Shown here: positions 51,201 through 61,430 of the stretch, piece after piece
Position numbering within the stretch: the first letter of the stretch is position 1
Layout: every line of letters begins with the position of its first letter
Assembly (NCBI RefSeq): GCF_002443255.2
Contig: NW_019211455.1
Location: 6,419,959-6,483,958 of the forward strand
Direction of reading: 5' to 3'
From: Varroa destructor
Taxonomy: Eukaryota > Arthropoda > Arachnida > Mesostigmata > Varroidae
Length of the DNA stretch: 64,000 bases
Program-made: the position numbers and the translations under genes
Notes under the pieces: model-generated
Seen by the model: the letters and a program-made list of their open reading frames with translations, nothing else
Database searches by the model: none
Told to the model about the DNA's origin: nothing

Positions 51201-51899
51201 CGCCATAGCGCCAAGTGACGTTCATATCGTATAATTATGTATGCGGTTGTTTAACAATTGTCCAAGTCTTATTGGAGTGTATAAATGTCGTACCGTATGA
51301 TGATACGGCATATTAGAACGCCATGTGGTGTCTATTGGTGGTTTGATGCTGCCAGTTCCTTGGACGGCCTAGTTCAACCCGTAAACGCTATTTGGTTGGA
51401 GGTAGAGAAACGAAAGCGGGAGCAAATATTCTGCCTGCTGGGGGAGCCACAGTAGGGTAGGCTTGTTTCCGCGTGAAGACACTCGTGTTCGACTGGAAAG
51501 CGTCCTTCCTCATCACGGCCTCCCGTACCGCAATATATATCATTAGCCGTAAGAGGCGACTGTTACGTTTCCCGATCGCTCTGCACACCATTTCTGTCTG
51601 GTGTATATACGCATCCGCATGTACATGTTGAACGATCCACATCCCAATGAATTCTATTGGCATGTCCTAGTCACACTTAGATGGAATACATACCGTTACC
51701 GATATATTACATGTCACCTATGTGTTATGAAAACCGTAGCTGGATAAATCTTTCGCTAGTTTTGCGTATATTCATCTAACAATCTAATTTTTGCCTATCT
51801 GCAGAACGCGAATACAAATGTCTGGGCAGCTGGGAGGAGGATGACGGAGTCACATACTCATTCACGCATCGCCGAGACGTTCATGGGTTCCAATGTTTC
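26879..51899 (+). CDS. Two-module cysteine-rich extracellular protein, DUF7042-7045-like, six exons, both ends missing
   Basis: Joining six exons gives 457 uninterrupted residues (1371 nt counting one base from a missing upstream exon). All five introns are GT-AG and all phases agree. Seen: 25 cysteines and two tandem modules. Module A has CYFP (residues 6-9), CMRC (65-68), CPFTG (125-129) and CLGDWE (182-187). Module B has CTFP (265-268), YSCVKF (324-329), CPIVG (380-384) and CLGSWEE (431-437). One N-glycosylation sequon, NAT, begins at residue 419. Known from memory: arthropod proteins with DUF7044, DUF7043, DUF7042 and DUF7045-type domains share the C-x-FP start, the CP-x-x-G-x-Y box and the EREYxCLGxWE box. 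Their biochemical function is not established. Inferred: an extracellular, disulphide-bonded protein reached through a signal peptide in an upstream exon. No catalytic motif is visible, so no reaction can be assigned. The frame is open at both ends, so the window holds only the middle of the protein. Gene structure is confident; the family name is moderately so. Confidence 0.85.
29449..29487. repeat. (GAAC)9 tetranucleotide repeat
   Basis: Nine perfect GAAC copies plus three bases, inside intron 1. Confidence 0.95.
32283..32317. other. Nearly perfect palindrome in intron 1
   Basis: The core GATCACAACGTTGTGATC (32292-32309) is a perfect 18-bp palindrome. The flanks GATGATCA (32283-32290) and TGATCATC (32310-32317) extend it, with one unpaired T at 32291. 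There is no loop, so it would form a tight cruciform or a dyad binding site. It lies about 495 bp upstream of exon 2. Confidence 0.8.
32812..32921 (+). CDS. Exon 2: first CLGxWE exon
   Basis: This 110-bp exon encodes residues 177-213. It begins by completing a codon split G|AC (Asp) and ends exactly on a codon boundary (phase 0) before gtaagt. Key residues are EDFVCLGDWE (CLG at 182-184) and the last cysteine, C212, one residue before the donor. Its 110 bases plus one from exon 1 make 37 codons without a stop. It matches exon 6 in motif, entry phase, exit phase and distance of both borders from the cysteines, so the two look like duplicated copies. It is too short to stand out as an open frame and was found by splice sites and motif. 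Confidence 0.85.
32922..34316 (+). other. Intron 2 (1.4 kb)
   Basis: Donor gtaagt at 32922 and acceptor ttgcag ending at 34316. It contains a short AT run near 33217-33231 and otherwise unremarkable AT-rich sequence. No gene-like frame is supported. Confidence 0.8.
34317..34633 (+). CDS. Exon 3: end of module A and CxFP start of module B
   Basis: This 317-bp exon encodes residues 214-319. Acceptor ttgcag and donor tg|gtaagt are both strong. It enters in phase 0, matching exon 2, and leaves after two bases of a cysteine codon. The first part (LYRQDPATGRVY, then C234) ends module A. After a proline-rich linker (residues 249-258, EPEPLPP) comes CTFPEF at 265-270, which restarts the C-x-FP pattern seen at the head of exon 1. 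IMRDPKND parallels VILRDPTG of exon 1. An in-frame ATG lies upstream of the acceptor but belongs to the intron. The linker is probably the boundary between the two modules. Confidence 0.88.
34634..34796 (+). other. Intron 3 (163 bp)
   Basis: Donor gtaagt and acceptor caattgcag. It is the only short intron of the gene. Nothing else is seen in it. Confidence 0.85.
34797..34942 (+). CDS. Exon 4: YSCVKF and WVTQG region of module B
   Basis: This 146-bp exon encodes residues 320-368. It completes the cysteine codon TG|T, runs through GEETYSCVKF, VVEFQFG and NLCAEKRF, and ends WVTQG plus one base (C), phase 1, before gtaagt. CVKF followed by VVEFQ matches CLHL followed by VVHIQ in exon 1, supporting the two-module reading. 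Joined to exon 5, the split codon gives Arg (WVTQGR), which fits my recollection of the family. Two 3' partners have a compatible phase: exon 5 (preferred) and the open frame at 40790. Confidence 0.85.
37246..37276. repeat. AT-rich direct repeat containing palindromes
   Basis: AAACTTAAATTTAA occurs at 37246-37259 and again at 37263-37276. CTTAAATTTAAG at 37266-37277 is a perfect palindrome. Confidence 0.75.
38372..38437. repeat. Long AT tract with TAGT interruptions
   Basis: About 66 bp of alternating AT with two TAGT breaks. A second AT run lies at 38598-38618. Confidence 0.95.
39087..39263. repeat. Compound triplet tract (GGT)24(GCT)26(GTT)9
   Basis: Three perfect triplet repeats abut without interruption: GGT 39087-39158, GCT 39159-39236, GTT 39237-39263, 177 bp in total and all in one register. 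All + frames stay open and translate as homopolymers (Gly-Ala-Val, Val-Leu-Leu or Trp-Cys-Cys types). It lies in the middle of intron 4, so I do not call it coding. Confidence 0.97.
39653..39726. repeat. Compound (GCC)6(GCT)8(TCATGC)5 tract
   Basis: GCC 39653-39670, GCT 39671-39694 and five TCATGC hexamers 39697-39726. One frame gives poly-Ala then Ala-His repeats, but no gene context supports it. Confidence 0.95.
40790..41013 (+). CDS. Candidate alternative terminal exon of the cysteine-rich gene
   Basis: A good acceptor (tttgtttttttatatctag) is followed by a frame open for 73 codons to TAA. It enters with two bases of a split codon, exactly the phase left by exon 4, and would also give Arg. 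An ATTAAA hexamer lies at 41262-41267. If used, the protein would end after WVTQGR plus a basic tail with little cysteine, dropping the second half of module B. Against it, the tail does not resemble the family, contains one cysteine only, and direct joining of exon 4 to exon 5 is better. A frame this long can arise by chance. Confidence 0.2.
45255..45428 (+). CDS. Exon 5: CPIVGDYTG box of module B
   Basis: This 174-bp exon encodes residues 369-426. It enters with two bases of the split Arg codon and leaves in phase 1 before gtaagt. CPIVGDYTG (380-388), GLCAR (C397), SDCNNPDIMFYTVYNC (C404 and C417) and the N-glycosylation sequon NAT at 419 are visible. This is the best-conserved stretch as I recall the family. 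It parallels CPFTGRF, SRC, ANC and FRSC of exon 1. The cysteine order agrees, with 57 residues from CP to CLG in module A and 51 in module B. Confidence 0.88.
45429..51804 (+). other. Intron 5 (6.4 kb)
   Basis: Donor gtaagt and acceptor ctgcag. It holds a minus-strand coding-like remnant at 45787-46335, a short AT run at 46731-46751 and scattered triplet-rich stretches around 49960-50100. No other supported element is seen. Confidence 0.75.
45787..46335 (-). pseudogene. Possible decayed retroelement-like coding remnant
   Basis: On the minus strand, a frame starting at ATG 46332 reads MGRKVTQDELKASLFEQFL and ends with a stop at about 46144. A second frame downstream (45787-46128) continues with protein-like sequence, including LDVGADAPGYT. 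The order loosely recalls the gag-to-protease part of an LTR retroelement, where a protease carries an Asp-Thr-Gly box. Here the third residue of that box is Val-Gly-Ala, so any such activity would be lost. The resemblance is weak, I see no LTRs, and the fragment lies wholly inside intron 5. It could be a chance frame. Confidence 0.22.
51805..51899 (+). CDS. Exon 6: second CLGxWE exon
   Basis: This 95-bp exon encodes residues 427-457. It completes a split Glu codon G|AA and runs REYKCLGSWEEDDG, then YSFTHRRDV and a final FQCF, ending in phase 0 before gtaagt. CLG is at 431-433 and the last cysteine is C456. It was found by motif and splice sites. The frame stays open into an exon that I could not place. 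By analogy with exon 3, that exon should start in phase 0 and carry a cysteine about 20 residues in. Confidence 0.85.
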
Positions 51900-54258
51900 G
51901 TAAGTTTATCCTTTTTTAATACTAAGCTTGAAATAGAAAGAAACTACCTCATTCAGAGGCATGGTCTATGCGGGCCTTGAAGTATTAATGCGTATGTTTG
52001 TATGTGTATGTACGTTGTCGTGCACACACTTACATTCATTAGGTTTCAAGCAGAAAGGTTATAAGTTTTCGTTGGGCTCAGCATTTCTCTTTTGTCAGCC
52101 AAAATGCGAAGCTTGTCTGATCTCGTCCACTTGTGGTTCGTTTTTTAAATAGACCTGACACAAGCAGACATAGCATACGGAATCATTGTTCCGTCTCGAT
52201 TTCTCTTTATTCATCGACCAAGTGTTTTTCGAGGTTCATCAATCTTCCAAAAGTCGTAGCTGACCTTATCGATTATACGCACATTCTGGGGAAGCTCTCT
52301 CCGCGTCGCAGGCGTGCCAGTTTATATGTAGTACGTATAAGCGGTAGCGTGATATTCTACAAACAATCACCTTGTAACAAAGAACGACGGTCAATAGTAC
52401 GCAGAGCTGTTCGTAGTCAGCCTGCGGGTATTGCGACAGGCTAGATGAAAAGATTCCCAAGCAAACCCTCAACGGAGTTACCCAGACAGAGATCGGCACA
52501 AACTCCTCGGCCTCCGGGAAGAGGATCATGTTTCTGTAAAAGCAAGGTCGCTTACCTCTCTTTCTATTCCATTGGGCAGTAACGATAATCAAAATAGAAG
52601 CTCGATCAAGAAATTCAAGATAAACGATTGAATGAATGTGGCCCAGCGAATCGGGTTCCCGTATCAGGCCACAAGTAGCTCGTTTGTAATGTATTCATCC
52701 ATCTTTCTAGAACGGCCTCTGTCAGCCTTATATAACGAATCGAATCGCGCCCTTAAAGTTAACCATTGATATTCCATCGGTTTATGCTAAGGGTTCTCTT
52801 ATACACAAACTAACACATGCCGATGCTAGGTAGCGTACGAGACATGAATGAAATTTTATCTCAGTAAGGTTACTACGACAACCAAAGGAACTACTGCTTC
52901 ATAAATCATCAGCCATTTCGAACATGCCTTGTAGAAGTGTGCCCTCTTAGAAACTTTCATTAGCTCATTCTTCTTTGCGACTCGCTAAATGTTGCCATTT
53001 AACTTAAAACTAGTAAGCGTCACTCGGTTAGCCTTGAGCATGCATGCAGGCTAACCGGTAGCAACGATCGTTTACTATCATATGTGTCCCTCTTTAATGG
53101 CGCATTACACCCGAGAAGTTTTTTTGGTAGATCTTGTAATGTAACCTTCTACTGTTAGGACGCCGTTAGGTGTGATATTAATTTCTAGCTGACTAATCAG
53201 GTTAAAACAAACGGCGCATACAAAAAGAAATGGCCTTACACAAGGAATTCTCGGCTGTACCTTCTATAACAGGCCTAGGTTGTTCTGTGTAGCATTGTCT
53301 CAAGGACCTGTCAAGATCTAGTGCCGAAAGAAGCCAGCAGTCTTAGGCTAGGTAGAGGAAAGAGATTTATCGCTTTTCCATATCGCTAAGATTTTCACCA
53401 GCCAGCCCATCTTATCTGACACCGAACCTATATATCTTAGACGGCCTATTTCTTCGAAATAGATTGTCTGACCTAAGCACTACCTGTCAACATTCATATT
53501 TATTAGCGTATGCAGACTTCAATTCTACTAACACATGCGCATATGTGTAAATTTACAAGTGTGCTTTTGTAAATACGAAATAAACGTTATTCTTGTTTTT
53601 ATCTATGCGCGCTTTTTACCTTCTTAACAAAACCCATGAGTAGTACCACGAAGCCACGAACTAGCCAATCTAAATAAATGTATATTGTGGGTACATGTTT
53701 CAAGTGTAAGAAATACTGCGAATAAACGAGAGACAAATACGCGACTGAGTAGTGACTAAATAAGTAATAAATTTTATGCAGCATACCATAGCATATCAGG
53801 ATAACTGAATGATAGAATACATGAATGGGACTCACGTAGGGTAGGGCAACGTTATTCGACCCACGTTTGCTAATTTGCAGCAATGCTGGGTTTCGACAAA
53901 ATAGCTATCGGCTGTTCTGGTGAATCACCGTCGCACAAGCGGCAGTTCGGGGAACACGACCGCACCACAAGCGGCACTTCAGCGAAGCTTTGACGACCTC
54001 ATCTTGAAGACAAAAAAAAATCTTTGAACAGGTAGCAATGAGAGGGGCCGTCGTAGCCGACTGAGGAAGGTATGTAAAAAGCGTGGATATAGGAAACCAT
54101 AAATCTATAAAGAAAATATATTGCCTCCTACGACACACACGGGCTACGAACGACAGAGTGAAGAAAAGTCCTGCTTTTTAGAACGTAGCAGAAACGTAGC
54201 GACTTACTCTGCTATATTCAGCAGCTTAGGACTTGGCCTGATTTATCTCGTTTTGCAG

Positions 54259-54351
54259 CTCTACACGGGTGTGTTAACGTGCCTGATCGTGCACTATGCA
54301 AGTACCGACCATTCATATTCTCGCCAACGTGCAAAAATGACATCTCCATAA
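54259..54351 (+). CDS. Weak candidate last exon after exon 6
   Basis: The acceptor tttatctcgttttgcag is strong. The frame is phase 0, as exon 6 requires. It starts LYTGV, echoing LYRQD of exon 3, and stops after 30 codons at TAA. It lacks the expected cysteine spacing of the module, so it is only a possibility. A 3' end inside this window would need transcript evidence. Confidence 0.13.
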   Translation, partial: LYTGVLTCLIVHYASTDHSYSRQRAKMTSP

Positions 54352-55286
54352 TTCTGCCGTTATATTGCCGCGTCGTAGTAATACATGTATTTCCATTTGA
54401 AAGCAGCGGAAATTATCGAATGTTATAGTATGAGCAGTGGCTGTTTTACAATTGATTTAACTTTACATCAAGATAGGAAGTTTCTTCCTTTTTTTTTTCA
54501 AACATTTTTATAAGGTGTTTGTGCGAGCTGAAGTTCACAGAATTATTTGACTGTCGGACCATTTTCGATTGTGCTGAAAATTTCTGTGGCGTTTCAAGTT
54601 GTAAACCCGTTATCTATGAAGGTTTCGGTTGCTTTCATCTAGAAAAACTTAACGAATGAACAAACTTGCAGGTATAGCAAATTTTTTTGTCCTACTTTTT
54701 TCGAGTACACCTTAGAACGTTAATGGTTAGACTTCTTCTGTCGGGTTGTCTTTGCTTATTTAACGATATATCGGAAATATCGTATTGTTGTTGACTTTGT
54801 TAGTGTTTATGTCCGTCGAGGACAGCATAACCAAATGTACATATACAGAAAGGGATCAGAAGCAGTAAAAAATAATAAATTTCTAAAGGCTTGTAAAAAA
54901 AACAATAATGTATTCGATCAAAGGTATCAAAAGGGTTGAGATAATCTCCGCCACTGATGGTGCGCTATGGCCATTCTCGCTAGTGATTAGGGCTGTCCGC
55001 TACAAAAACAACAACGACTGTTGCTGCCGGTACCAACGAGTACCAATACAGTTACCCGCCGAACGTCTCAATCCGGCAACAGCAGCGTCGACAGCAGCTA
55101 AAACAATGGGAATCGAGACGTTCATCTCTACCGAGGTCACCATTTTCTCGCTTAGCCACGAGCGCCAATGTTCTTTCAAAATTGATGTTTACCGCCTGGC
55201 GCGTCAAGAACGTGTGAAAAAGACTGTGGTCTGTTTGTGTAAGAGCATCCGCTTAGTGGAGGGCTGTTACCATCCTTTTGAAGGTA

Positions 55287-55318
<32 letters not shown>

Positions 55319-55341
55319 TGAGTGTATGTATGTATGTATGA
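55287..55341. repeat. GT repeat followed by GTAT repeat
   Basis: GT repeats from 55287 to 55310, then a mixed stretch with TATG tetranucleotides to 55341. It follows an open frame from ATG 54908 that ends near a donor-like gaag|gtatgt. That frame has no motif. Confidence 0.93.
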
Positions 55342-56570
55342 GGGCAGCCTCTGACCTGCGATCACCGACCGATCATCCCCCGTTGACGAAACTGATCGCC
55401 ATCGGTCAAGCCATCACCGGCAGCCGTCCGCTGCCACAGGCATTTTCTCGTCATTCCATCTATTGTAACGTCGTTCTTGTTACACTTATTTGTAATGACT
55501 GTCCGTCCACGACGGCTATCGTTATCGCTGCTGCTGTTCATGTCGATCCTGTCGCAAGGTGATGATCCGGTAATTTGCCAAAACATCGATCGATTGATCA
55601 CCTGTCGTTTTGTTGTAGATGCCTTTGGTTATAATCTTATAGATTTCAACGTGTACAAAGCTTGCTCCGATGTTGATAGTAAATTTGTCGCGTTTCATGA
55701 AACAGGGTGGCGTTTAAGCACACACGCTGCGATTCGGTACTGAACCTCACAAATCACTGCTCCTGGCGAGCAGAAAAGCACAGTAATAAAATTTTTCGAA
55801 ATCCAGGACAAGCCTGCAGACGACACAAGCGGCCGAATCCTAACAACAAAACAGTAGAGAAAGCCGTAAAGCAAACACATCCCACATTCACACATACCCA
55901 TTCATCGAAATGTGTAAACATCGAAAAGCATCATCTAGCAAAGATCCAATGCAGTCATTTCGATCACTGATACTTATGATGATTCTTGCGATTATTATTT
56001 CTCCTCGTTGTCCTACTTGTTTATATTCGAGCCGTTGTCGCTGCTGCTGTCGTCGTAATTCCGACGAAGAAAAAATTCGCGGCAAAGATTTACTGACCAT
56101 TCAATATGGCCTTGCTCTTGGCTGGTTGATGGTCGCGCGCTGAAAGTTCAGTTAAGAACAAAAAGGGCGATTGTATTGGCCTTTCCATGCCAGTTTAATT
56201 TAGGCACAAACAGTGAGAGCAGGAACGTCCATGAAAGAGAACATTTCTATGGTGAACGTTGCTTGCTACTGACGGCGGAGATTCCGTCTAGGTGTTGAAG
56301 ACCAACCCGACGCTCGACGTTTACGTTTTCCTCTCTCTACCACTCGTGCCGACGAAGCTGTATGGGGTCGTCAATAGTTATTTTAGTCGTATATACTGTA
56401 AGTACTAAATTGCTATCTACCTGTCGGTGTGGAGTAAGGGAGTGAGGCTGAACGAACATTATTAGGTTCCCTTTTGCTCGCAACATTATTCATCTAAAGG
56501 TAAATTGCCTTATGGCCGGTCTTCTGCCTCGAGCATTGCCGCCGCCTCCGTCTTTTAGAGCTTTGTTTTT

Positions 56571-56598
56571 GTTGTTGTTGTTGTTGTTGCTGCTGCTG
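56571..56598. repeat. GTT-GCT triplet repeat
   Basis: GTT copies switch in register to GCT copies, the same change seen in the large tract at 39237 but in the opposite order. Confidence 0.93.
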
Positions 56599-56884
56599 TC
56601 GTGCCATATGTATATGCGCACACATTTGTCTGTGTGCGTATGCGCGGTCACTCATATACAGAAAAAAATAATAGCAGAAACCAAACGAGAGCATGGGCAC
56701 AAAACTATTGACAACGACAACGACAACGGCGAAGTGAGGAAGAGAAAAACAATCACCGAAAGACAAACAGCCCACAAATTGAAATCGTGATCGAGTCAAA
56801 GTATTTGCCGATCGACAAAGAGCGACTGACCAATAAACAGACGACGAACGAATGGACGAACCCTCCAACTCTTCGTGGCAGTCG

Positions 56885-56886
<2 letters not shown>

Positions 56887-56919
<33 letters not shown>
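56887..56919. repeat. (GCC)11 microsatellite
   Basis: Eleven perfect GCC copies followed by GCT. Confidence 0.95.
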
Positions 56920-56926
<7 letters not shown>

Positions 56927-58096
56927 GTGATGACTCTGCGAAAAGCGAAAGATTCCGCATAGCAACAGAAGTCAATGCAACTCTATGGGGTCTCGGTAGT
57001 CGTCATCAACCATGGTGCCGTGGACAAACACCACTGCCATAGTCGATCTGACCACTATCAACCACACCGATAGCAGTAATAATAGTAACAACACCACGAC
57101 CACCACCAACAACAAGCAATAATCATAATCGTCATCGTCGACGACGACAAAAAGCAACAACGACAGGCGATAGAAGTTAAACGAAAAGCAAGTGCCGCTA
57201 CACTCGTATATACCATGGCATAGCCACTAGTGTATGTACGCGTCCGAAGTGTTTCTGTCAATGCCTAATCTAATACAAAAAATGACCGGTGCAATGCGAT
57301 GTGATCTATTTCGGTTACTGATGGTTAGGACGGTGTTGAGCTTCATCTTGGCTACAGACAAGTGGGGGGCAAGTGACAGTGCGGTAGACCTGCTGTGAGG
57401 CATGTTAGTGCATAGGGTGCAGAGGTCGATTCATATATGCATAGGCAAAACAGCACACAGATCAGGATATACATTTGCGCACACGACGAGCGGGACATCA
57501 ACACACGCACACTTCAATATTAGTATATTTCTAATGGATTTTTGAGTCATATGAATATATTATACCCGCTGGTTTATGCAGTGCGAAATAAAGCCTAATT
57601 GTCAAGATTATAAGTAAACTTTATACCTAAAGCAACAAACACACACATGTGAGATACAAACTATGAACCTGTAACAGGCCAGATTCGTCTAGTTAACATA
57701 GCACGTCTGCGCGTTTGCCCCAAAACGTATATCATCGTAGGCACTAGAAGTACACGATGCCAATACAACGAAATGACGGTGATGAGGCAGATTACGACAA
57801 CGAGCTCAACAGCCATCGCTGGCCGATCAACGAGCTGGTTGGCTTATCAAATGACTCTTCGCTGATATCCGAACGATGACGACAGTGGCAACAGGCAAAT
57901 AAGTAATTCTGATATTCTGCAGCTTTTTCGGTGCGCTGCTGGGTTGTTTTTATCGTCGTCTGCCAAAGATAATAGGTGTTAATCCCAGATTCGTGTCGTT
58001 TGTTTGTGTCTTAGCTAGCGAGGCACAAATTCAAGATAAAATAGACACCAAATAACGAAAACCCTTTCTCCGCAACGGGATTTGCGGCTTCACTGG

Positions 58097-58153
58097 GCCG
58101 CCGCCGCCGCCGCCGCCGCCGCCACCGCCGCAGCAGCGGTAGCGGCGGCGCTG
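58097..58153. repeat. GCC/GCA/GCG triplet tract
   Basis: Nine GCC copies followed by imperfect ACC, GCC, GCA and GCG triplets. The frame reads as poly-Ala from an ATG at 58082, with no supporting gene context. Confidence 0.9.
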
Positions 58154-58779
58154 CCATTCAAAATGAAGGAGGGCGAGAGAAAAAGAGGATGGGGGCTGCT
58201 AGTGGGGTGTCTCATATCGATGCGTATCAGCTCGGACCGACCAGTATGCTTCGGCGTTCTTCATCGTCTCCCGTTCAGCTCCGACAGCGTCATACGTTTG
58301 GGCGGACACGTTCGATCCTCAAGCCAACAACATAAAGTAGACAGCGTCAAAATGTGCTCTTAGTCACTGTTGTTACTATAGCTATTCCTGTAGCCGTGTT
58401 ACTATTATTGGTCTGATGAGAAATTGGTTTTTCGGCCCTGCCCAGTTGTTGTCGTTGTGAACGTCTTCACCGAAAAGTAATCTTCATTACCGCCATCACC
58501 ACTACGACCGCCAATCGCAATGGCAAAAGATACAAATGAACAGATCGTTCCATTCGGAACAACGTCAGCGAAGGCAGTTTAGGCGGCTAGAGCGGAGGTG
58601 GTCAGTTATCCGATATTAAAAGACTGGGCACAAGTTCGAAGACGACAATATTTTTGCTATATACTTGTACGTAGGTACGTAGGTTGAGGAAAGCAAGCGA
58701 TAGCCAACAACTAAACTGGCCGCGTCTACAGGTTGCTTGGTCAACTATAGGCATTTCCCCGCACGGCCTGCTACAAAAC

Positions 58780-58829
58780 GTCGCCAGACGGCGGCGGCGG
58801 CGGCACTTCTGACGACGCCTTCTGGCGAC
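58780..58829. other. Inverted repeat around a GGC repeat
   Basis: GTCGCCAGA (58780-58788) pairs with TCTGGCGAC (58821-58829) around a loop that contains a GGC repeat. Confidence 0.55.
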
Positions 58830-60601
58830 CTGATCGCCACTCGCCTCTAAAATTCGGAAATTAAGTGATGTTAAGGAAAAATCCCATCCGCTAGGTCAAT
58901 GGAGTGGTCTAGAAAAAATGTCTTTGTTGTAATAGATAATTGGTAGGGCAATCAAAATAGAACTCGTGCTCATAGCGTTTCATACTGCTGTATAAATTGA
59001 CCAGAAGAAAATTTCGCATAGCCCGGTCTTGCTGGGGCTGCCGGACCCGTTTGGCTTGACCCTTTCCGGTCTCTTTTTCTTCACTAATGGAAAAAAATTT
59101 AAAACTACTGTACAGCGTCTGACAGAGGAGAGGAGTGATAAACAGGGAAAAAGGAAAAAAAAACTGATGGATAGATAAGAAAGCTCTTTAAAGGAGAACG
59201 ACGTTGCTACGATGCCATCGTTGCTGTTCCTTGCGTTGATGATGAAGATGCGATTCGAATGATAACGAAGATTGATCGGCTGTTAATGATATTTCTAATG
59301 GCTTCTTCGTCGTCGTCTACTACTACTCATCCACTGACTGCTTGTGGCTGTCATTCCTCTCTAGATTTTTGTCTTTCTTTCAGTTTTTTGGCTTTATTGG
59401 CTCATTCGCTGGTGTTTGTGAGGTGCGCCCGCTTCTTTTGCGGGACGCTCAACAACGCGATCGAGGGCCAGAGGAGGAAGACAGCCCACCTCAGAACTCC
59501 AATTAAGCGTTAATCCGTGTGAGTGTGGTGGTACGCGCTAAAATGTTTCGTTGTCGACTGTTGTCTATCGATAGCAAACGCTACGCACGAAGGAACGGTG
59601 AGAGGGCGAACGCCTGAGGAATCTGCCATTTGACTCACTTAATGCAGGCCGGTGCCGCAGATGTTGCTTCGTTTACGTAACGCAATGTACGTACGTACCG
59701 CTGTAATTTTGTTATTGCCACGCCACTGTTGCTCTATGTGGCATGTGTACGTGTATGTGACTTGTTAACTGTGATCCGATCAACTAAATTCAACTTTGCA
59801 GCCATATCGTCCGGTCATACAGGCGACGCACGCCGAAATTGCATTCGCCTGTTTCGTATCAACGAGAGACGAGCGTATCACAGCAACAGCGTAAGGTACG
59901 TCACTTTGGCTTCGGACCATGGCGGCGGTGGCTTCGAGCCTCGTTTCGATCGGTCGGTCTCCCTGTCTTGGTAACGCACCGCCCTAATCGGCGTAGGCAC
60001 TGTGAAAAGTTTTCAACCAAACGGGATTGACGCTGCTGCTATGATTTCTGGTGCAACGACAGAGCGCAGGCGCTCAACGTCGGATACGGGCCACGATCGC
60101 GTCGCATCTGTTTTGGTCGGCTATTTTTTGCCATCGTCGTTACCTTTTTGTACTGCGGCGTTCACCAACAACTCAGCCGGCTGTCAGTCCGACTATCTTG
60201 ATGGCATCGATTGGCTGACGGACACTGCGGTGATAGTATATAATAGATATTGGTTAATTTGGTAGCTCATCTTAGCTAATAAAAGAGTTATTCAGTGAAT
60301 CAGCGCATCACTGGTAGGTTGCGAGCTTCACTGAAATCATATGAAAAAAATGAACCAATGGAAGCGAGGTGAATTTAACCGGTTCGGCTTAGCAGCATTG
60401 AAGTCATCAAGACACAGCAACGGCAGAGATAGCCAATGGAACACTGCGACTTGTTTGTGGCAGAAAGCGACGCGTGAGGTCATGCTGCGGTAGACCCCCC
60501 TGCCTGCGATAGAGAGTGGGTGATGGAGGCCATAAGCAAAGCGTTGCCGTTCCGTGTCAGGGGCTTATTTACATGTCTATCATCAAACAAACCGATGGCC
60601 A

Positions 60602-60634
60602 TGCTGCTGCTGCTGATGATGATGATGATAATGA
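60602..60634. repeat. CTG-ATG triplet repeat
   Basis: Four to five CTG copies followed by ATG copies, imperfect at the end. Confidence 0.9.
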
Positions 60635-61235
60635 TTATTGCCCCGTAAAAAGTATTAACATTATGATCGAACGAACACGGAACAGCGGTGTCGTTGTTAG
60701 ATAAGTGGCAAATCAATAATCAGAAGACAGGTCAAAGTGCCACCAGGTCCGGTTTCTAGCACCATGGTGAGCCCATGAAGCCTCATGTCGTATGAGGTCA
60801 GCTTGAGGCCTAACATGAAAGTGGCTGGTCGACCGAAGCCACTTCGGCCATTATCTAACAATACTGGACCTATTAGTTATATCCTCTATCACTTTCGACA
60901 GTAACATCCTAATGATTTAAGTACGAAACACAATTATTATCAAGCAATTCTGCATACAGTGAAGTATGGCATGCAATTATTTGACAATCAATTTATTCAC
61001 CCTGTCCCATGTACAACATAATTCTTCGTAGGGAAAAGTTTTCTCTGCGTATTTATTCTAGACAAAAGCTTGTAAGATATGTATGGGAGTTTGCGTGTGA
61101 TTGCCGAGATGCGTTTCAGGCCATCAGTTAATGAGCAGAGGGGGCCATTACATGTGAGCGCCATGTGTGGCAATGGTTGCTTAGCCTACCGGTTCTCTTC
61201 GGTGTGAAAACATTTCACTGCCCTGTTCTGCGCAG

Positions 61236-61430
61236 GCGAAAATGCTGCTCCAGAGCGTTTGCCTCGACTTGTTAATGCTGTTCGTTTTCTACTTCTGCCG
61301 CTATAGTTTGCTGCTACTCGGAATGTCGCCGTTTACCCTGTACGAAACACACAAGTGCGAGATACCCAATCAACGACCCAATTGGTTCAATGCCAAATCT
61401 TCGCTCCCATATTTACCACGCTCTTGTTGA
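61236..61430 (+). CDS. Weak candidate terminal exon with a hydrophobic segment
   Basis: The acceptor tgccctgttctgcgcag is good, and a phase-0 frame runs 64 codons to TGA. Residues 9-29 of the frame are strongly hydrophobic (LLMLFVFYFCRY and LLLLGM), like a membrane anchor, followed by a short polar tail. This would make the protein single-pass, but no conserved motif links it to exon 6 and about 9.3 kb separates them. The same pattern could occur by chance. Confidence 0.12.
   Translation, partial: AKMLLQSVCLDLLMLFVFYFCRYSLLLLGMSPFTLYETHKCEIPNQRPNWFNAKSSLPYLPRSC

Noticed and set aside
51388..51663. Minus-strand frame with a cysteine-containing alternative reading
   Set aside because: The cysteine-rich reading has an in-frame stop and no family pattern.
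54908..55321. 137-codon + strand frame from a real ATG, ending near gaag|gtatgt
   Set aside because: No recognisable motif, and the end runs into a GT microsatellite that mimics a donor.
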